A stretch of DNA of 64,000 nucleotides from Branchipolynoe longqiensis (taxonomy: Eukaryota; Annelida; Polychaeta; Phyllodocida; Polynoidae). The stretch is taken from contig CM059198.1 in assembly GCA_030323885.1 (NCBI GenBank), positions 10,392,462-10,456,461 of the forward strand. The letters run 5' to 3'. The position numbers and the translations under genes were made by a program. Below, in pieces: positions 21,039 through 31,568 of the stretch (the first letter of the stretch is position 1; every line of letters begins with the position of its first letter). Under the pieces are notes generated by a model. The model had not been told where the DNA came from. It saw only the letters and a list, made by a program, of their open reading frames with translations, and did no database searches.

Positions 21039-21118
21039 ATGTGGTGGAAGAGATGGAGGTCCATTGCAGCCAACCTTCTTCGAGAAGACGGCACCCATTG
21101 ATTGATTGATTGTGGTGG
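21039..21118 (-). mobile_element. 64-bp insertion with GATT repeat in Gypsy copy 1
   Basis: Absent from copy 2, where the site reads gctattgtatgcggtggtag. The insert 21047-21110 ends in attgattgattg (the reverse of the AATC tail) and is flanked by tgtggtgg on both sides. It is another tail-type LINE/SINE insertion, from a source I did not identify. Confidence 0.75.
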
Positions 21119-21600
21119 TAGAAATAGAATCGCAGAATTGAAATCAAGTATAGATTCGTCTGTAAATAGAAAAAGAGTAGAGAAAAAGTTTTGTAATGTA
21201 TTACTACGCCCCCCTCTGTGACAAGGTTAAAGTAGCTGAAAGTAGTCCCCCTTAATAAAAATATATTTTGCCGGTGACGCGAGGCTTCTATCATGGCAAA
21301 TTACAGAAATACCGTCAGAGAAAGGCTAGCATACCTTGCATAATATTGAAACTGCCGGAAAAAGTCGTCAACAACTCAATTTATCAAAAATAAATTTGAA
21401 CCCTCACAGAGTCAAAGAAACAAAAAAAAGCACTACTTACACAACACACCACCTGAAAACCCCTACCAGCTGCTCTGTGTCAGGTCAACACTGTGTGCTG
21501 ACAATCGTCATGATTACCAGTTTTGTATGGTTGCGTGTTCGAGTCTGTGGCTATGTACGTAGGCTAAGGTGAAATACAATACAGACGGAGAAAAAGAGCG

Positions 21601-22277
21601 AAAGTAAAGCAAAGTAAGACTGTAAGGAGAGGGAGTCCAAGCCCCTCTGGTTTATTATATATAGTACATATATGGACCAGTCACGCATGGCGGCAGGAGG
21701 TGGACGCTGATTATTGCGGATGCTGATTAACGCGAGAAACCAATGTTCTACGCGAGAAACCAATGTTCTAAACAGTGCATAATACCCGTATCTAAGTGGA
21801 TCTTCCCCATTAACACACCAGGATACTATAGGATAAGTATCCAAGGATGTAAAAGCAGCAAACAGGAGGAAATCTACGAAAACAAAAGGATAAACACTAC
21901 GACAAATAACCAGCCGTTAAAAACGGCGGGAAAGAACGCATAACAGAGTTTCTACCAACCTAGAATGTACCAGCACTCACAGCTAAGTTTGTTTGTTTGT
22001 TTGTTGTTGTTTTGCATACTGGCAGCATCTAAGGTCATATCAGCTAAGTACCATGGCATATTAGCACCCATATACTTTGCTTTACTGTTGATGTGTGCGT
22101 GTGTGTGATTTATAATGTCTAAATGACTCAATACCACTGTTGAGTTGAGTGAACTGATAGATTCCCCTATTATCACTCACCAGTTATCACTCACCTGCAC
22201 ACAAATAAATCAACAACAAAAATCATACCAAATAAAAAATTTAAAAACTACACAAAAACACAGCAACTGCTAATAAA
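21601..22277. other. LTR-like and LINE-5'-like sequence
   Basis: 21490-21620 matches 55020-55115, so Gypsy-related sequence extends to about here. The region holds a direct repeat cgcgagaaaccaatgttcta (about 21732-21770). 21850-21943 resembles the start of the CR1-like LINE (gcagcaaacaggaggaaatc; aataaccagccgttaaaaa) without the 347-bp segment found in the copy at 22278-22690. Confidence 0.5.
21980..22049 (-). mobile_element. 52-bp SINE-A tail insertion
   Basis: 21989-22040 is the reverse-oriented SINE-A 3' end (tttgtttgttgttgtttt ... atctaaggtcatatc), flanked by cagctaagt at 21980-21988 and 22041-22049. Confidence 0.88.
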
Positions 22278-22689
22278 GCAGCAACCAGGAGGAAATCTAC
22301 CAAAACAAAAGGATAAATACTGCCGATCGCCGTTTTTCGCCATTTTATAAAGTGTCACAACTTCCTTTATAATTGTCACAGGATATCGATTTAGGTATCA
22401 CTAGAAAGGTCTTTCCAATACCTTTGCAGTGACATTTTATCTTGCAATCTGTTGATATAGATTGTGGGCTATATTTGCATGTGGTTTCACCAAGTTCCCC
22501 CACAGTAAAGTGTCCAGGAATTAAGACAAAAGAGTGAAATGAAAACCATCATAACTATTTTATTAACAATGCTATAGAGCTAAAAAAAAAAAAAGACCTG
22601 TTTTAAAATCTTCGTGTGTGGTCCCTACAAATACTCATAACCAAAAAATTGTTCACTAGAACACTATAACAGATAACCAGTCGTTAAAA

Positions 22690-23615
22690 ATGGAGGGAAA
22701 GGATGACAAACATGATAATGAAATGGAAATAACGGAGCACGGAGGTAAGTATGTGGAAATAATGGAACACGGAGATAAGCATATGGATAAGGATGAGATA
22801 GTGAGACTGGTAATCCAAACAGTCAAAGAAGAATTAGCGAAGGGGGGCAAAAACAAAAAGGATATAAAAGTAAATGACGGAAATGGCATGAATGACAACG
22901 GAAATGATGGAAAAAACAAAGCAAAACCAAGGGACAGCGACAATGACAATGAATATCAAAACCAACTGCAGGCACTACAGGTAGCATACAACACGTTGCA
23001 AATAGAATGCACGTGGTACAAATCTGAGTGTGAGAAGCTCAAAGAACAAAAGAACATCACAAATGCAAACAAAGGTATAAACAATGCCAGGACTGCGCCC
23101 ACGGACAACAGGAAGCCACCCACGGATAGAGCCCAAACAGGCGACAAAAAGTGATGGGGAAAAAACTCAGCATCATAATACACGGCATCCTGGAAAAAGA
23201 AGACAAAAACATGGAGAAAACTGTCACAAACATGCTAAAAGAAGCAGACTGTGACTTTGGCTGGACCATAGTGACCAAAGCCTTCCGTCTAGGAAAGAAA
23301 ATGAAAAAAGAAGCAACACCAAAAAAAAACACAGACAACAACGAGCAGACCTCAGACAAAAATAAAGACAAGGAAACCAAAGATACAGAAACCCAAAACA
23401 CCAAAGAAATCACAAGCAGACCAAGGAGCATCAAAATCCAGCTGGAAAAGGAGTCACACAAAAAAGAACTCTTCCAGAGAAAAAAAATGCTCCAATCAAA
23501 AGAAAGCTACAGCAAGGTAACAATGAGGCCGGTCAGATCAGAAGCCGAAATGCTAAATGAGAAAATGGTACAACAATGTACACACTTGCAATGGAGAACA
23601 AAAACGAAAAAATAA
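22690..23615 (+). pseudogene. LINE ORF1, N-terminal coiled coil and RRM-like part
   Basis: 22690-23154 begins at ATG in MEGKDDKHDNEME and is highly charged, with a helical stretch ending in QNQLQALQVAYNTLQIECTW and KSECEKLKEQ that looks like a coiled coil. After a one-base frame change, 23151-23615 has KKLSIIIHGI (first strand of an RRM-like fold, as in LINE ORF1p), a lysine-rich insertion, RPRSIKIQLEKESHKKELF and RKKMLQSKESYSKV, a layout resembling the RNA-binding core of LINE-type ORF1 proteins. It would coat element RNA. The frames are separated by small indels, so I treat them as one broken gene continuing into the NADAR part. Confidence 0.7.
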
Positions 23616-24165
23616 AGTCAATCAAAATGAAAGGATGCAATATAGAGGTAAATGGAAAAATCTATAAGCCCAACGAATTTGATAAAATAGAAATAGCAGA
23701 AATCACGCCAGAGAAGGCAGCAACTAGGGAACACACATGGGGAGTGTCTTTCCAAGGACACAACTCCCCTTTCAGCAATCTCTACAAGTGTGTAATCAGT
23801 GGAAAGCATGGTAAAAAATATACATCAGCAGAGCAATACTACAGCTCAATAATGGCAAAATACCATGAGAAACATGACATAATGAGAATGATACTGAAAA
23901 TCCATATACGATAAAGGCAATGGCAAAGAAGATATGGAGAACACAAGAGTGGTGCAAAACCAATGAAAACGTGCTGGAGGACATCATCCGCGCAAAATTC
24001 ACACAAAACGAAAGCCTGAAGGAGAAACTAATAAATGCTCCAGGAAACGCATTCAGGGAATGCACAAAATGCCCATACTGGGGCTCAGGTCGGTACCTGG
24101 ACAGCGCCAGTGAAGGCGAAACAGTAAAACAAGGATACAAAAATAAAATGGGGAACATCTTCTAA
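23576..24165 (+). pseudogene. NADAR (YbiA-like) domain fused to LINE ORF1
   Basis: The frame 23576-23914 gives GVSFQGHNSPFSNLYKCVI (matches the FSN-F start of NADAR domains) and KKYTSAEQYYSSIMAKYHE, in which the glutamate lies where E. coli YbiA has TSEHYFQAQK. One base later, the frame 23920-24165 continues: AMAKKIWRTQEWCKTNENVL, then IIRAKFTQNESLKEKLINA (NADAR has ..ALRAKF-Q...LR..LL.T), then FRECTKCPYWGSGRYLDS (WG motif) and YKNKMGNIF (NADAR ends with a conserved N-LG..LM). The order and spacing of all blocks fit a complete domain of about 150 residues. NADAR enzymes hydrolyse ADP-ribose from guanine-type adducts. Fusion to a LINE ORF1 is by sequence continuity; the frameshifts prevent proof in this copy. 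Confidence 0.82.
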
Positions 24166-24832
24166 AAAATAAAGGAAAGCCTGTGCAAGGAAGCAAATAC
24201 AAATAAATAAACAAATAAATAAACAAGCAAAAACAAATATGTCATAAGAAAACAAGAAGTAATTGAAAATGAAGAGCAGGAGAAAGCATAAGAGCTCTCC
24301 CAGCAGGTAAGGAGGAGGTTCAAAAAACATAGCAACGCACAGCTTGCTCCACTTCCGCCCACACTAGATTAAAAGACAACAAACCGCCAACCCACAAAAC
24401 AAGGCATGGAAAGAGAGCGGCACGATATGGCATTGGCATGACGGATGGTATACACTACAATGAGGAATATGCCAGATATGTCAGTGCCAGGCTGTCAAAA
24501 AGCATCACGGAGAACTGGAAAGAGCACCAGGGCTCCAAAACATAAGTATCACAAACTTTGATGAATTTCACTAACCAAACCCTAAATCATAAGTATAATC
24601 AGGTACAACTAATACACACTTTAATGTTCATGTCTTCCTCTATGCGCACAGGTAAAAGTAAAAGTAATGGAGGTATGCATGACTATCTATCAAAAGGGGC
24701 CATGTGTGCTGTATGCACCAGCACATACACCCCAAATCCATCAATCACTAAGCCAAAATAAAATCAAAAAGTCAAAAACTCGCGAAATCAAGCAACCACT
24801 ATCCTAAAAATATTATTTTAAGTAAAATAAAT
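24166..24832 (+). other. LINE spacer between ORF1 and ORF2
   Basis: Mostly A-rich with an aaataaac tandem (24196-24230). A short frame near 24410-24543 (RYGIGMTDGIHYNEEYARY) could be the remaining C-terminus of ORF1 after the NADAR part, but I recognise no family for it. Confidence 0.4.
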
Positions 24833-25560
24833 ATGGTAGAAGAGATTGAATGCAAACTTGGAAGGGGCACACACTTCGCCCATCTAAACTGCCAGAGTGC
24901 ATCCAATAAAATAGACATAATAAAAATGCATCTAAAAAAAGACAATCTAGATGTACTATCGTTATCAGAGACATGGTTCACTGACAAACACCAAAACAAC
25001 ACCCTCAATATAGACGGATATAGGCTTGTACGTAATGACAGACAGCACATTAATGCAATGAACCAAACAAAGAAAGGTGGAGGTGTTGCCATTTACTGCA
25101 AAGCCACCAAAAATCTAGACACTGAAAAGCTAAAACCAACAAATCTCTCAAATGAGCACATAGAGCTACTATGGTGCCTAATAAAAAAACGAAAAGCAAG
25201 CAAATGTAGCCATAGCGAGCCTCTATAGGCCACCGTCAGGTGAAATTGAAGTATTGCTTGAAGAACTAGAAAAAAGCATAACCACTGTAAATAAAATCAA
25301 CAAATGCAGAAATCTTTGTGCTAGGGGACTTCAATGTGAATTACAGCAGGAATGAAAAAAATAAACTAATGGTACAAACCACCATCAAGATCTTAGGCCT
25401 GCAGCAGCTCATCACTGAAAACACAAGGCTAAGCAACAATAGCTCAACAATAGACCTAATATTAACCAACTCAAACCATGCCACAAAATGGGGCACTAGA
25501 AGCTGGGGTATAAGCGACCACAAACTAGTATATGTAACCAGGAAAAAGCTCAAAAGCACA
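24833..25560 (+). pseudogene. LINE ORF2, EEP endonuclease
   Basis: It starts at ATG 24833 (MVEEIECKLGRG) and shows FAHLNCQSASNKID (N of motif I), DVLSLSETWF (catalytic Glu) and GGGVAIYCK. A frame change near 25200 is followed by VAIASLYRPP (the Y-PP motif), and another by LGDFNVNYSRNE (GDFN motif) at 25318 onward, TIDLILTN, and WGISDHKLVY (SDH motif, catalytic Asp-His). All EEP landmarks are in order. The enzyme nicks DNA to prime reverse transcription. The presence of two frameshifts indicates an old or badly sequenced copy. Confidence 0.85.
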
Positions 25561-27639
25561 AATCACTATGAATACAAAATGGGCAGGTCCCTAGAAAACT
25601 ACTCAGAAGATACATTAAAAAATCATCTGCACCAAAACATAAACATCACACAAAACAGAGATGATGTTGATATCTATTGGGACATCATCACAGAAATAAG
25701 AAAATCAACTGATGAGATGTGTCCTATGAAGAAAATAAAAATACAAAAAAAACAAGACCCTTGGGTAGACAAAGACCTGCTAACACTCATCACAACCAAA
25801 AGTAAACTGGGTAATAAAGCAAAACGCACAGAAACAATAGAAAACAAACTGGCCTACCGCATCGCCAGAAACAACTCTCAAAGCTGTGAGAACAGCAAAA
25901 AAGAAATACATAATAAGCAGGACAAAGACTGGGGAAGCAACACAAACAAATTCTGGAAAAATGTAAACCTATTATTCCCAAAAAATAACAAAGAAGAGCA
26001 TACAAACTTCCAAGATAACGAAGGGGCAATGCTCACAGACAAAGATGCAGCAAACAAACTGAACAGACACTTTGCCACAATAGGGCAAAAGCTGTCAGAA
26101 AAATTCAAAAAAAGATGGGAAAACAGATCAGGAACTGTGGAGAACGAAATCCCCACCTGCAAAACAGATATGATAGAAGTAAAAAAATTAATAAATGACA
26201 TAGACACGAATAAACCAAGTGGAATAGATGAAATACCAACCAAAATACTGAAAGAGGCACTCCAAGCCATCCCGGCCACCATAGTAGACCTGTTCAACAT
26301 CTCCTTTGAGCAGGGGCGTTTTATCTCAGCCTGGAAAATGGCAACCATCACCCCCATTCACAAAGGTGGAGACAAACAAAACATGGGAAACTACAGGCCA
26401 ATATCAATTCTTCAAACCCCAGGCAAGCTCATTGAAAAAGTGTTACATAGACACATCAATGAACACCTGGAAAAAAACTATATACTAAACGAAAGAAACT
26501 GCACTCCGCATCAAAAACAATAGCTAACCTAACAAATGACATAATGGCATCAATGAACCAAAAACAATTAGTTGGAGCCGCCTTCATTGACTTCAGCAAA
26601 GCATTTGACACAGTAGACCACAAAATACTACTGGAAAAACTAAAAACCATGGGCATAAAATCCAACACTATGGATTGGATAAGATGCTACCTGAACAACA
26701 GGCAACAGAAAACAAAAATAAACAATACACTATCAGACAACCAACCTGTCACATGTGGTGTACCCCAAGGGTCAGTGTTAGGGCCACTACTCTTTATAAT
26801 CTATATAAACGACCTTGAAAAATGGTTGCAAACTGAATGCCTCCAACTATATACAGATGACACAGTCATATACGCAAATGGCACCACAGAAGAGGAGGTA
26901 ATAACTAAACTAAATAAACTCCTACTAAAACTAGATGAGTGGTGTGAGTCCAACAAAATAACCATCAACACAAGCAAATCAAAAACAGTACTCTTCTCAC
27001 ATAAACAAATGCCAGAAAGAAAACTACACTGTAAGTTAGGAAACCCAAACACTAGAAAATGTAGACCATTACAAATACCTAGGCCTTGAGTTGGACAGCC
27101 AACTAAACTACAACCTATGTATAAATAAAATTATACAAAAAGTAAACCACAAACTGTGGCTATTTGCAAAGCTAAGAGACTACATGACACAAGAAATGTC
27201 AATAAAAATCTTCAAGGGCATGGTGCTCCCCTATTTTGACTACATGGGTGCGAGAAAAGAACTACTAAAAAAACTGCAAACACTGCAGAACAGAGCCCTA
27301 AAAATCTGTCTAAGAGTAGACAAGCTGCACCCCACCTATGACATACACAAAAGAACCAAAGTGAAATTACTAGAAAATAGGAGAATAATTCATTTGAAAA
27401 CATTAGCATATAGCTATAGTCAAAACATTAAACTTCTAACAAAACCACAAAGGGCTACTAGAGCAAATAATGCGACACTACTAAAGCAGACCAGAAGCCA
27501 AATAAAAGCTCATGAGAGAAGCATGCTGGAAATGGCTACCAAGGTGTGGAATGGCCAAACGGTAAAGGAACGACAAATTCCTGACCTAAAAACTTACAAA
27601 AAATATCTGTGCAAAATAAGGCTAGGAAACCCCCACTAA
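25561..27639 (+). pseudogene. LINE ORF2, reverse transcriptase and C-terminal region
   Basis: Continues the 401-codon frame to 26523: a linker (KKIKIQKKQDPWVDKDL), then the RT palm with KLINDIDTNKPSGIDEIPTK, ISAWKMATITPIHKGGDKQN and MGNYRPISI. After a frame change, 26544-27089 gives FIDFSKAFDTVDHKILLEK (motif A), CGVPQGSVLGPLLFIIYIND (motif B) and CLQLYTDDTVIYANG (motif C, with T before DD). 27091-27639 is the thumb and C-terminal segment (LPYFDYMG; LQTLQNRALKICL), the usual CR1/L2 ending. Three frames over 2.1 kb; otherwise little decay, so activity in close relatives is plausible. Confidence 0.9.
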
Positions 27640-28039
27640 GCTGCACTGCAAAGGGGCATGTGATATGTCACGGCCCACCAGCGGGACGCCCAATGGAAGG
27701 TAACCATGCCAAAAGTAGCCAGATAACACACCACACAGCTACGTACAAGCCTATGATATGTAAATAGGAGTAGGCTAGTCTAGTAATAAGAGTAGAAAAA
27801 ATAAATACATATATACCAAGAAAATCCAAAAAAAACTAACATAGGCTATTAACCATACCAACCAATTATCTATCTGCTACTGAAATGCAGGCAATCAAAT
27901 ACCTTATCAGCAGCCACTGTGTGGTAAGATAACACCAACACTACAACTGGCCAGCATTGAAAACAAGCCTGGGTACCCGGGCTTATATGCTATGGACAGT
28001 ATAAATACATCCTCAATAAAAAGAATTTAAAAAGTACAT

Positions 28040-28260
28040 GGGTTCATTGTAGAGTATCACCCCACCCTTTTCCCCAATGGCAAACAAGCATTCTTGGCCC
28101 TACCAATAGGGATCCAGCCATCCTGGTCCCCATGGCTACCAGTGGTCTGCCCACTACCAACCTTGACCCTGAGTGTGGTGATCCTACCCAGCAGAGGGGG
28201 AGGGGGTAGGCCCTGAGTGCCCCTTACACACAGCCCTGCCAGCACCACTATGTCTATTTA
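28040..28260. repeat. LTR-like repeat related to 61.8-62.05 kb
   Basis: Shares gtccccatggctac/caactgg-type, gtctgcccac-acca and ccagcac-cact blocks with 61880-62040 in the same order. In both places the sequence is GC-richer than its neighbours. It may be a solo long terminal repeat or its fragment; no internal region is attached. Confidence 0.45.
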
Positions 28261-28371
28261 CATTCCACTCAGGCACCACCAGCACTTACATATATATACA
28301 TACATGCGCTTGGTCACATATACCTGTTTAGTAATAGAACATTTGCATTCCCCCCAATGCCGTAAATTGGA

Positions 28372-28606
28372 ATATTTTACACAGTGGTCCACAACTGGTT
28401 CATCAAAGTCTGTGGTATGTGTTATCCTGTCTGTGGGAAAGTGCATATAAAAGACCCCTTGCTACTTATCGGAAAGAGTAGCCTATGTGGCGGCAGCCGG
28501 TTTCCGTCAAAGAAATATGTCAGAATGACCATATGTTTGACGTCCACTAGCCGATGATAAAAATCAATGTGCTATAAAGGCGTAGTTAAATAAAACAACC
28601 TTTCCT
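28372..28606 (+). mobile_element. SINE-B, 5'-truncated copy
   Basis: Body from ggtccacaactggttcatca through gggaaagtgcatataaaaga, tgacgtccactagccgatga and aatcaatgtgctataaagg to the end gttaaataaaacaac. It is about 85% similar to 36326-36543. I recognise this sequence as a dispersed element common in molluscs, which is the main support for the taxonomic call. Confidence 0.85.
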
Positions 28607-28859
28607 TTTTTAAATGCAACCACTACCGGAGTCACCAGCGTGCCAACCACGGCCAGTGTAAGCATTGAATAGTGCAGGACCATCCACAATTATATTAGCA
28701 TGGGATTTACAAGGAGGCAAGTTGCTTTCTGAACGCGAGGATGTCTGTAATATGAAGAAACCTGTGGTGCCCAAAGAATTTTGATGAGTGACAATATAGT
28801 TGTGGGTGCGGGGGAGTGAATTATCATCAGGGCCGTAAGTTCCTGTTGACAATTACTAA

Positions 28860-29590
28860 TTGAGTTGGGGAAATTGCCAGAGAATATACAGATTTAGATG
28901 TGCCAGGAGCCCGGTACAGGGTGCACAGGCAGTGCATATGTTTAATGCGATACGGATGCTGGTGGCTAATGATGCCAGATACACATAGAAAAGCAAGTGT
29001 AAGGAAGCTTGTGGTTTTAACATATATGTAAAGAACTGGTTAAAGAAAGATAAGCCCTGTATGGAGATCAGGTATTACAAAATCGTCGGTTACCTGGTCC
29101 CATACTGTTTTACAAAATTAATGAAACCTATTCATGCTTCTATGTGAGAAAAAGGACATGTTTGTTTCCCATATTTGGCCGCCGTGAATATGGCCTATGC
29201 TGCCGACACGGCATTAAGAAACCATCAATCAATCAATCAATCAAACCATATTTGGATGACACCTTTGTGATAAGCAATATAAAAGAGGAATGATAGAAAG
29301 CTATTCTCGACCTCGATAGCATGTTTTAAAAATTAGGTTTTACAGTTAATGGAGAGAAATCTGTTTTTGAACCTACACAAAGCATTACTTTTTTGTCATT
29401 CGATTTATATTCGGTAAATATGGAAATGTGTCATTTATAGTAGATAAGAGAGATGAGTTCTGTAACATTGCAATGGAATTGCATTTTTTAACTTGTCGAT
29501 ACTTGGAACTCGCGGGTGTAGTAAGGATAATGGTAGCTTACTCACCAGCAATGGAATACGCAGGAGCATATCACAATCAAAGCATTAAAC
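28860..29590 (+). pseudogene. DIRS/Ngaro-type reverse transcriptase remnant
   Basis: Reading through stops and shifts, 29040-29180 gives VPYCFTKLMKPIHASM then KGHVCFPYLDD, continuing after the inserted tail as DTFVISNI (29255 onward). This is the DIRS-type motif C (FTKLLKP ... YLDD). Next come FTVNGEKSVFEPTQSITFL, a GF-N-EKS..-P-Q.I.FLGF block typical of DIRS/Ngaro RT, and RYLELAGVVRIMVAYSPAME with YAGAYHNQSIK (the 'VASFPAV.YG.LHYR' region) to about 29590. Upstream, 28860-29040 is probably the rest of the palm but is too decayed to place. It is a dead copy, interrupted by a LINE tail. Confidence 0.8.
29169..29256 (+). mobile_element. 67-bp LINE-tail insertion inside DIRS-type RT
   Basis: 29179-29245 holds the LINE hairpin (CGCCGTG at 29180, CACGGC near 29207) and an AATC repeat. 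ccatatttgg lies on both sides (29169-29178 and about 29247-29256). It falls inside the RT motif between KGHV and LDD. Confidence 0.88.
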
Positions 29591-30523
29591 TAACGATTTG
29601 ATTCACAACAAAAGGGGGAGGTACGCAAGGTGGAGGTCAGAAAGTTTATTCTATTCACGAGAAGCCCTAAAGCCCCATGGAAAACAGGTACAGGAAAAGT
29701 AATAGAAGAACAAGGAGGAACAAAGGAGAACCGGAATAAGGAAGTAAGTGTGGGTCGGCAGAGAAAATCGGTCCTGACCCTCGGCTACTGGAGAAGTGAA
29801 GGAAACCACAGCAGCGCGGAGGCAGGTGACACGTGGTGCCTCAGGCACAGGTGGTGTCTAGGTCCGAGGCAAGAGTCCAAAGTGAGATGAGAAGAGCTGA
29901 GGTGGTTCCTCGCCCTCCCGCAAATCAAATGCAATGCTATGCATTATACATCAATGCAATGTGAATCTCAGCAGGCGGGAGGGCTAATCTTGATTGGTGG
30001 TTAGAAAATCTACATTCACTGAGGCTGATTAGGAGAGCAAAATCTGATTTTGAGATATTTACAGATGCTTTAGACTTTTTCAATTAAGTGGGCTGACCTA
30101 TTCATTTTCTTTTTCCAAAACTGGAAATGTTTTGATGTTTAGAATATTCTTGATAAGAAGGACCAGGCTTGACAGCGAATATGTGAACATTCCAAAGTAT
30201 GCTGAAACGGGGCAACTGGCGCATGAATCATCTAGGTTCAGTAAGTCACCCATCTAGTCTGACTAGACAAAACTGGAAAAGTTGGTCATGTGTTCATATT
30301 AAATTGCATAAATTACAATTACATTATTAATCAGTATTACATGTGTGGACACACTGTTTTGTATCTTTAACTCCGTGTCTCAAAAGAACGTATAATGATA
30401 TGATTAGCAAGAAAACGGTGAGGGAAGTCTGGCATAATCAGAAATGCGGACATAACCTACAAACATATTCTTTTAAGACATGCCACATGTCCTTCCCCGA
30501 GTAATCAGTTTGCTTGTGGTTGG
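29591..30523. other. intron sequence, nothing firmly recognised
   Basis: 29590-29990 is GC-richer and bounded by inverted-looking cgccctcccgc / gcgggagggc (29918-29975), perhaps an LTR or small element. The remainder is AT-rich without signals. Confidence 0.35.
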
Positions 30524-30826
30524 TTCGTGGCAACATCTAATTTCATAACATGACGGGTTACCGGCTTGTAACTGCCTGGCGACTTTATAGTGCTGCTCCA
30601 CCCGGAGACCAGGTCGCCAGCATGACCTGGTATCCCACTGTCACATTATCCTGATACTGAGCCCTATCCTAATAATTCCGAGCACCAGGTTAGGAAACAA
30701 CAAGTATCAATTTTTAAGTCATTGGTTTGACTCGACCAGGGTTCGAATCTGTGGGTTCGAATCCCACGATCTACCAAAACGGGAGACGGGACGCTCAACT
30801 CATTCGACCATCCTGTCTGGTCCGTT
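30524..30826 (-). mobile_element. SINE-A, near full-length, minus strand
   Basis: On the minus strand: a tRNA-like head gggattcgaacccacagatt and gtttcgaacc-type B-box region (30735-30770), then the SINE-A body and the 3' end near 30524 with tgttgccacg. The head contains a duplicated B-box stretch (gggttcgaatc twice, 30739 and 30753). Confidence 0.8.
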
Positions 30827-31212
30827 TGCTTGTGGCAAACGTGTGTACTATACATAATTGTATATTTAGACAACTCTTTTTAAAACTTGTTTTCTCCTAG
30901 TAAGATATTAACTGTTACGCAGTGCAGTGACTAATAACATTAATTTCATTGCTTAGCACGTATTTTGTTGAGTTGCTACAGCACATTGCCTACATATTAT
31001 ACGAGTCATTGTCTGCAGCAATCAAAGCAAATGCATGACAATTATAACGAAAAGAATTGCATTGTAATATTTATTTGAATTATGCACATGAATTTGTGTA
31101 TGATTCATAACTTTATCATGTATGTCAATATCTGTGTAAAATTAACATATTGATGTTGATTTCTCATGCGTTTAACCACCAGTAACTTTTCTACTGTAAT
31201 GAGCCTCATTAT
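30827..31212. other. AT-rich intron, nothing recognised
   Basis: No gene or repeat that I can support. Confidence 0.5.
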
Positions 31213-31568
31213 TAAAGTTGCATAGTCCGATGGTTTTGAGTTTCTGACATTTTTCTGAGATAAATATATTAAATTGATCATTATAATCTACCTTACTTCA
31301 GTTTGAAGTAACTTTTAATTGAAATGGCTATCTTTTGAGATATTTGAAATTCAAACATGTGAAAATAATTTTGGCAAGCTTGCCAAAACTCTGATACCAT
31401 AGGCTTCTGCAGTAACAGGTTCTATTAAATCGACTCAGTGTTCCCTTCTATGTGGCAACAAATACTTAATAAGTGCATCAATATCTAAGTTAGATATGTA
31501 GAATCAAATCTAGATAATTGCTTTGATTTTGAAAATTTGATGCTTCATCGGACTATGCAGATTTAAAC
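31213..31568. mobile_element. TA-flanked MITE, copy 1 (about 354 bp)
   Basis: The terminal inverted repeats are TTAAAGTTGCATAGTCCGAT on the left and its reverse complement with one change on the right (catcggactatgcagattta). The interior shares ccaaaactctgataccatag and tctcagtgttcccttcta-type blocks with 34200-34557. TA at both edges suggests a Tc1/mariner-type target. Confidence 0.85.

Larger units (their letters stand above)
18611..21600 (-). mobile_element. Ty3/Gypsy retrotransposon copy 1, degraded
   Basis: Minus-strand element colinear with copy 2 at 52.4-55.1 kb: gag (from about 21010 down to 19690), zinc knuckle and protease region (about 19260-18960), and a short RT piece (18611-18780). 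Relative to copy 2 it has an internal deletion near 18782 removing RT/protease-linker sequence. It is cut by a solo YR repeat at 19263-19686 and has a 64-bp insertion at 21047-21110. It ends on the left before most of pol. Many stops are present, so it is inactive. Long terminal repeats were not resolved. Confidence 0.85.
22278..28030 (+). mobile_element. CR1/L2-like LINE, near full length, with NADAR domain
   Basis: It contains a 5' leader (22278-22689), ORF1 (22690-24165 or further), a spacer, ORF2 with endonuclease and RT (24833-27639), and a 3' untranslated end finishing with tcaataaaaag at about 28020. The 3' end is duplicated at 52195-52350 with only a few differences, showing recent mobility. 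Base composition is very A-rich on the coding strand. The element belongs to the CR1/L2/Rex1 group by the RT (KAFDTVDH; VPQGSVLGPLLF; YTDD) and lacks an RNase H. Several frameshifts make this copy non-functional. Confidence 0.85.

Noticed and set aside
23057..24362. Minus-strand hydrophobic ORFs opposite the A-rich LINE ORF1
   Set aside because: They are the reverse reading of lysine-rich A-rich codons, giving runs of F, L and S; no independent evidence.
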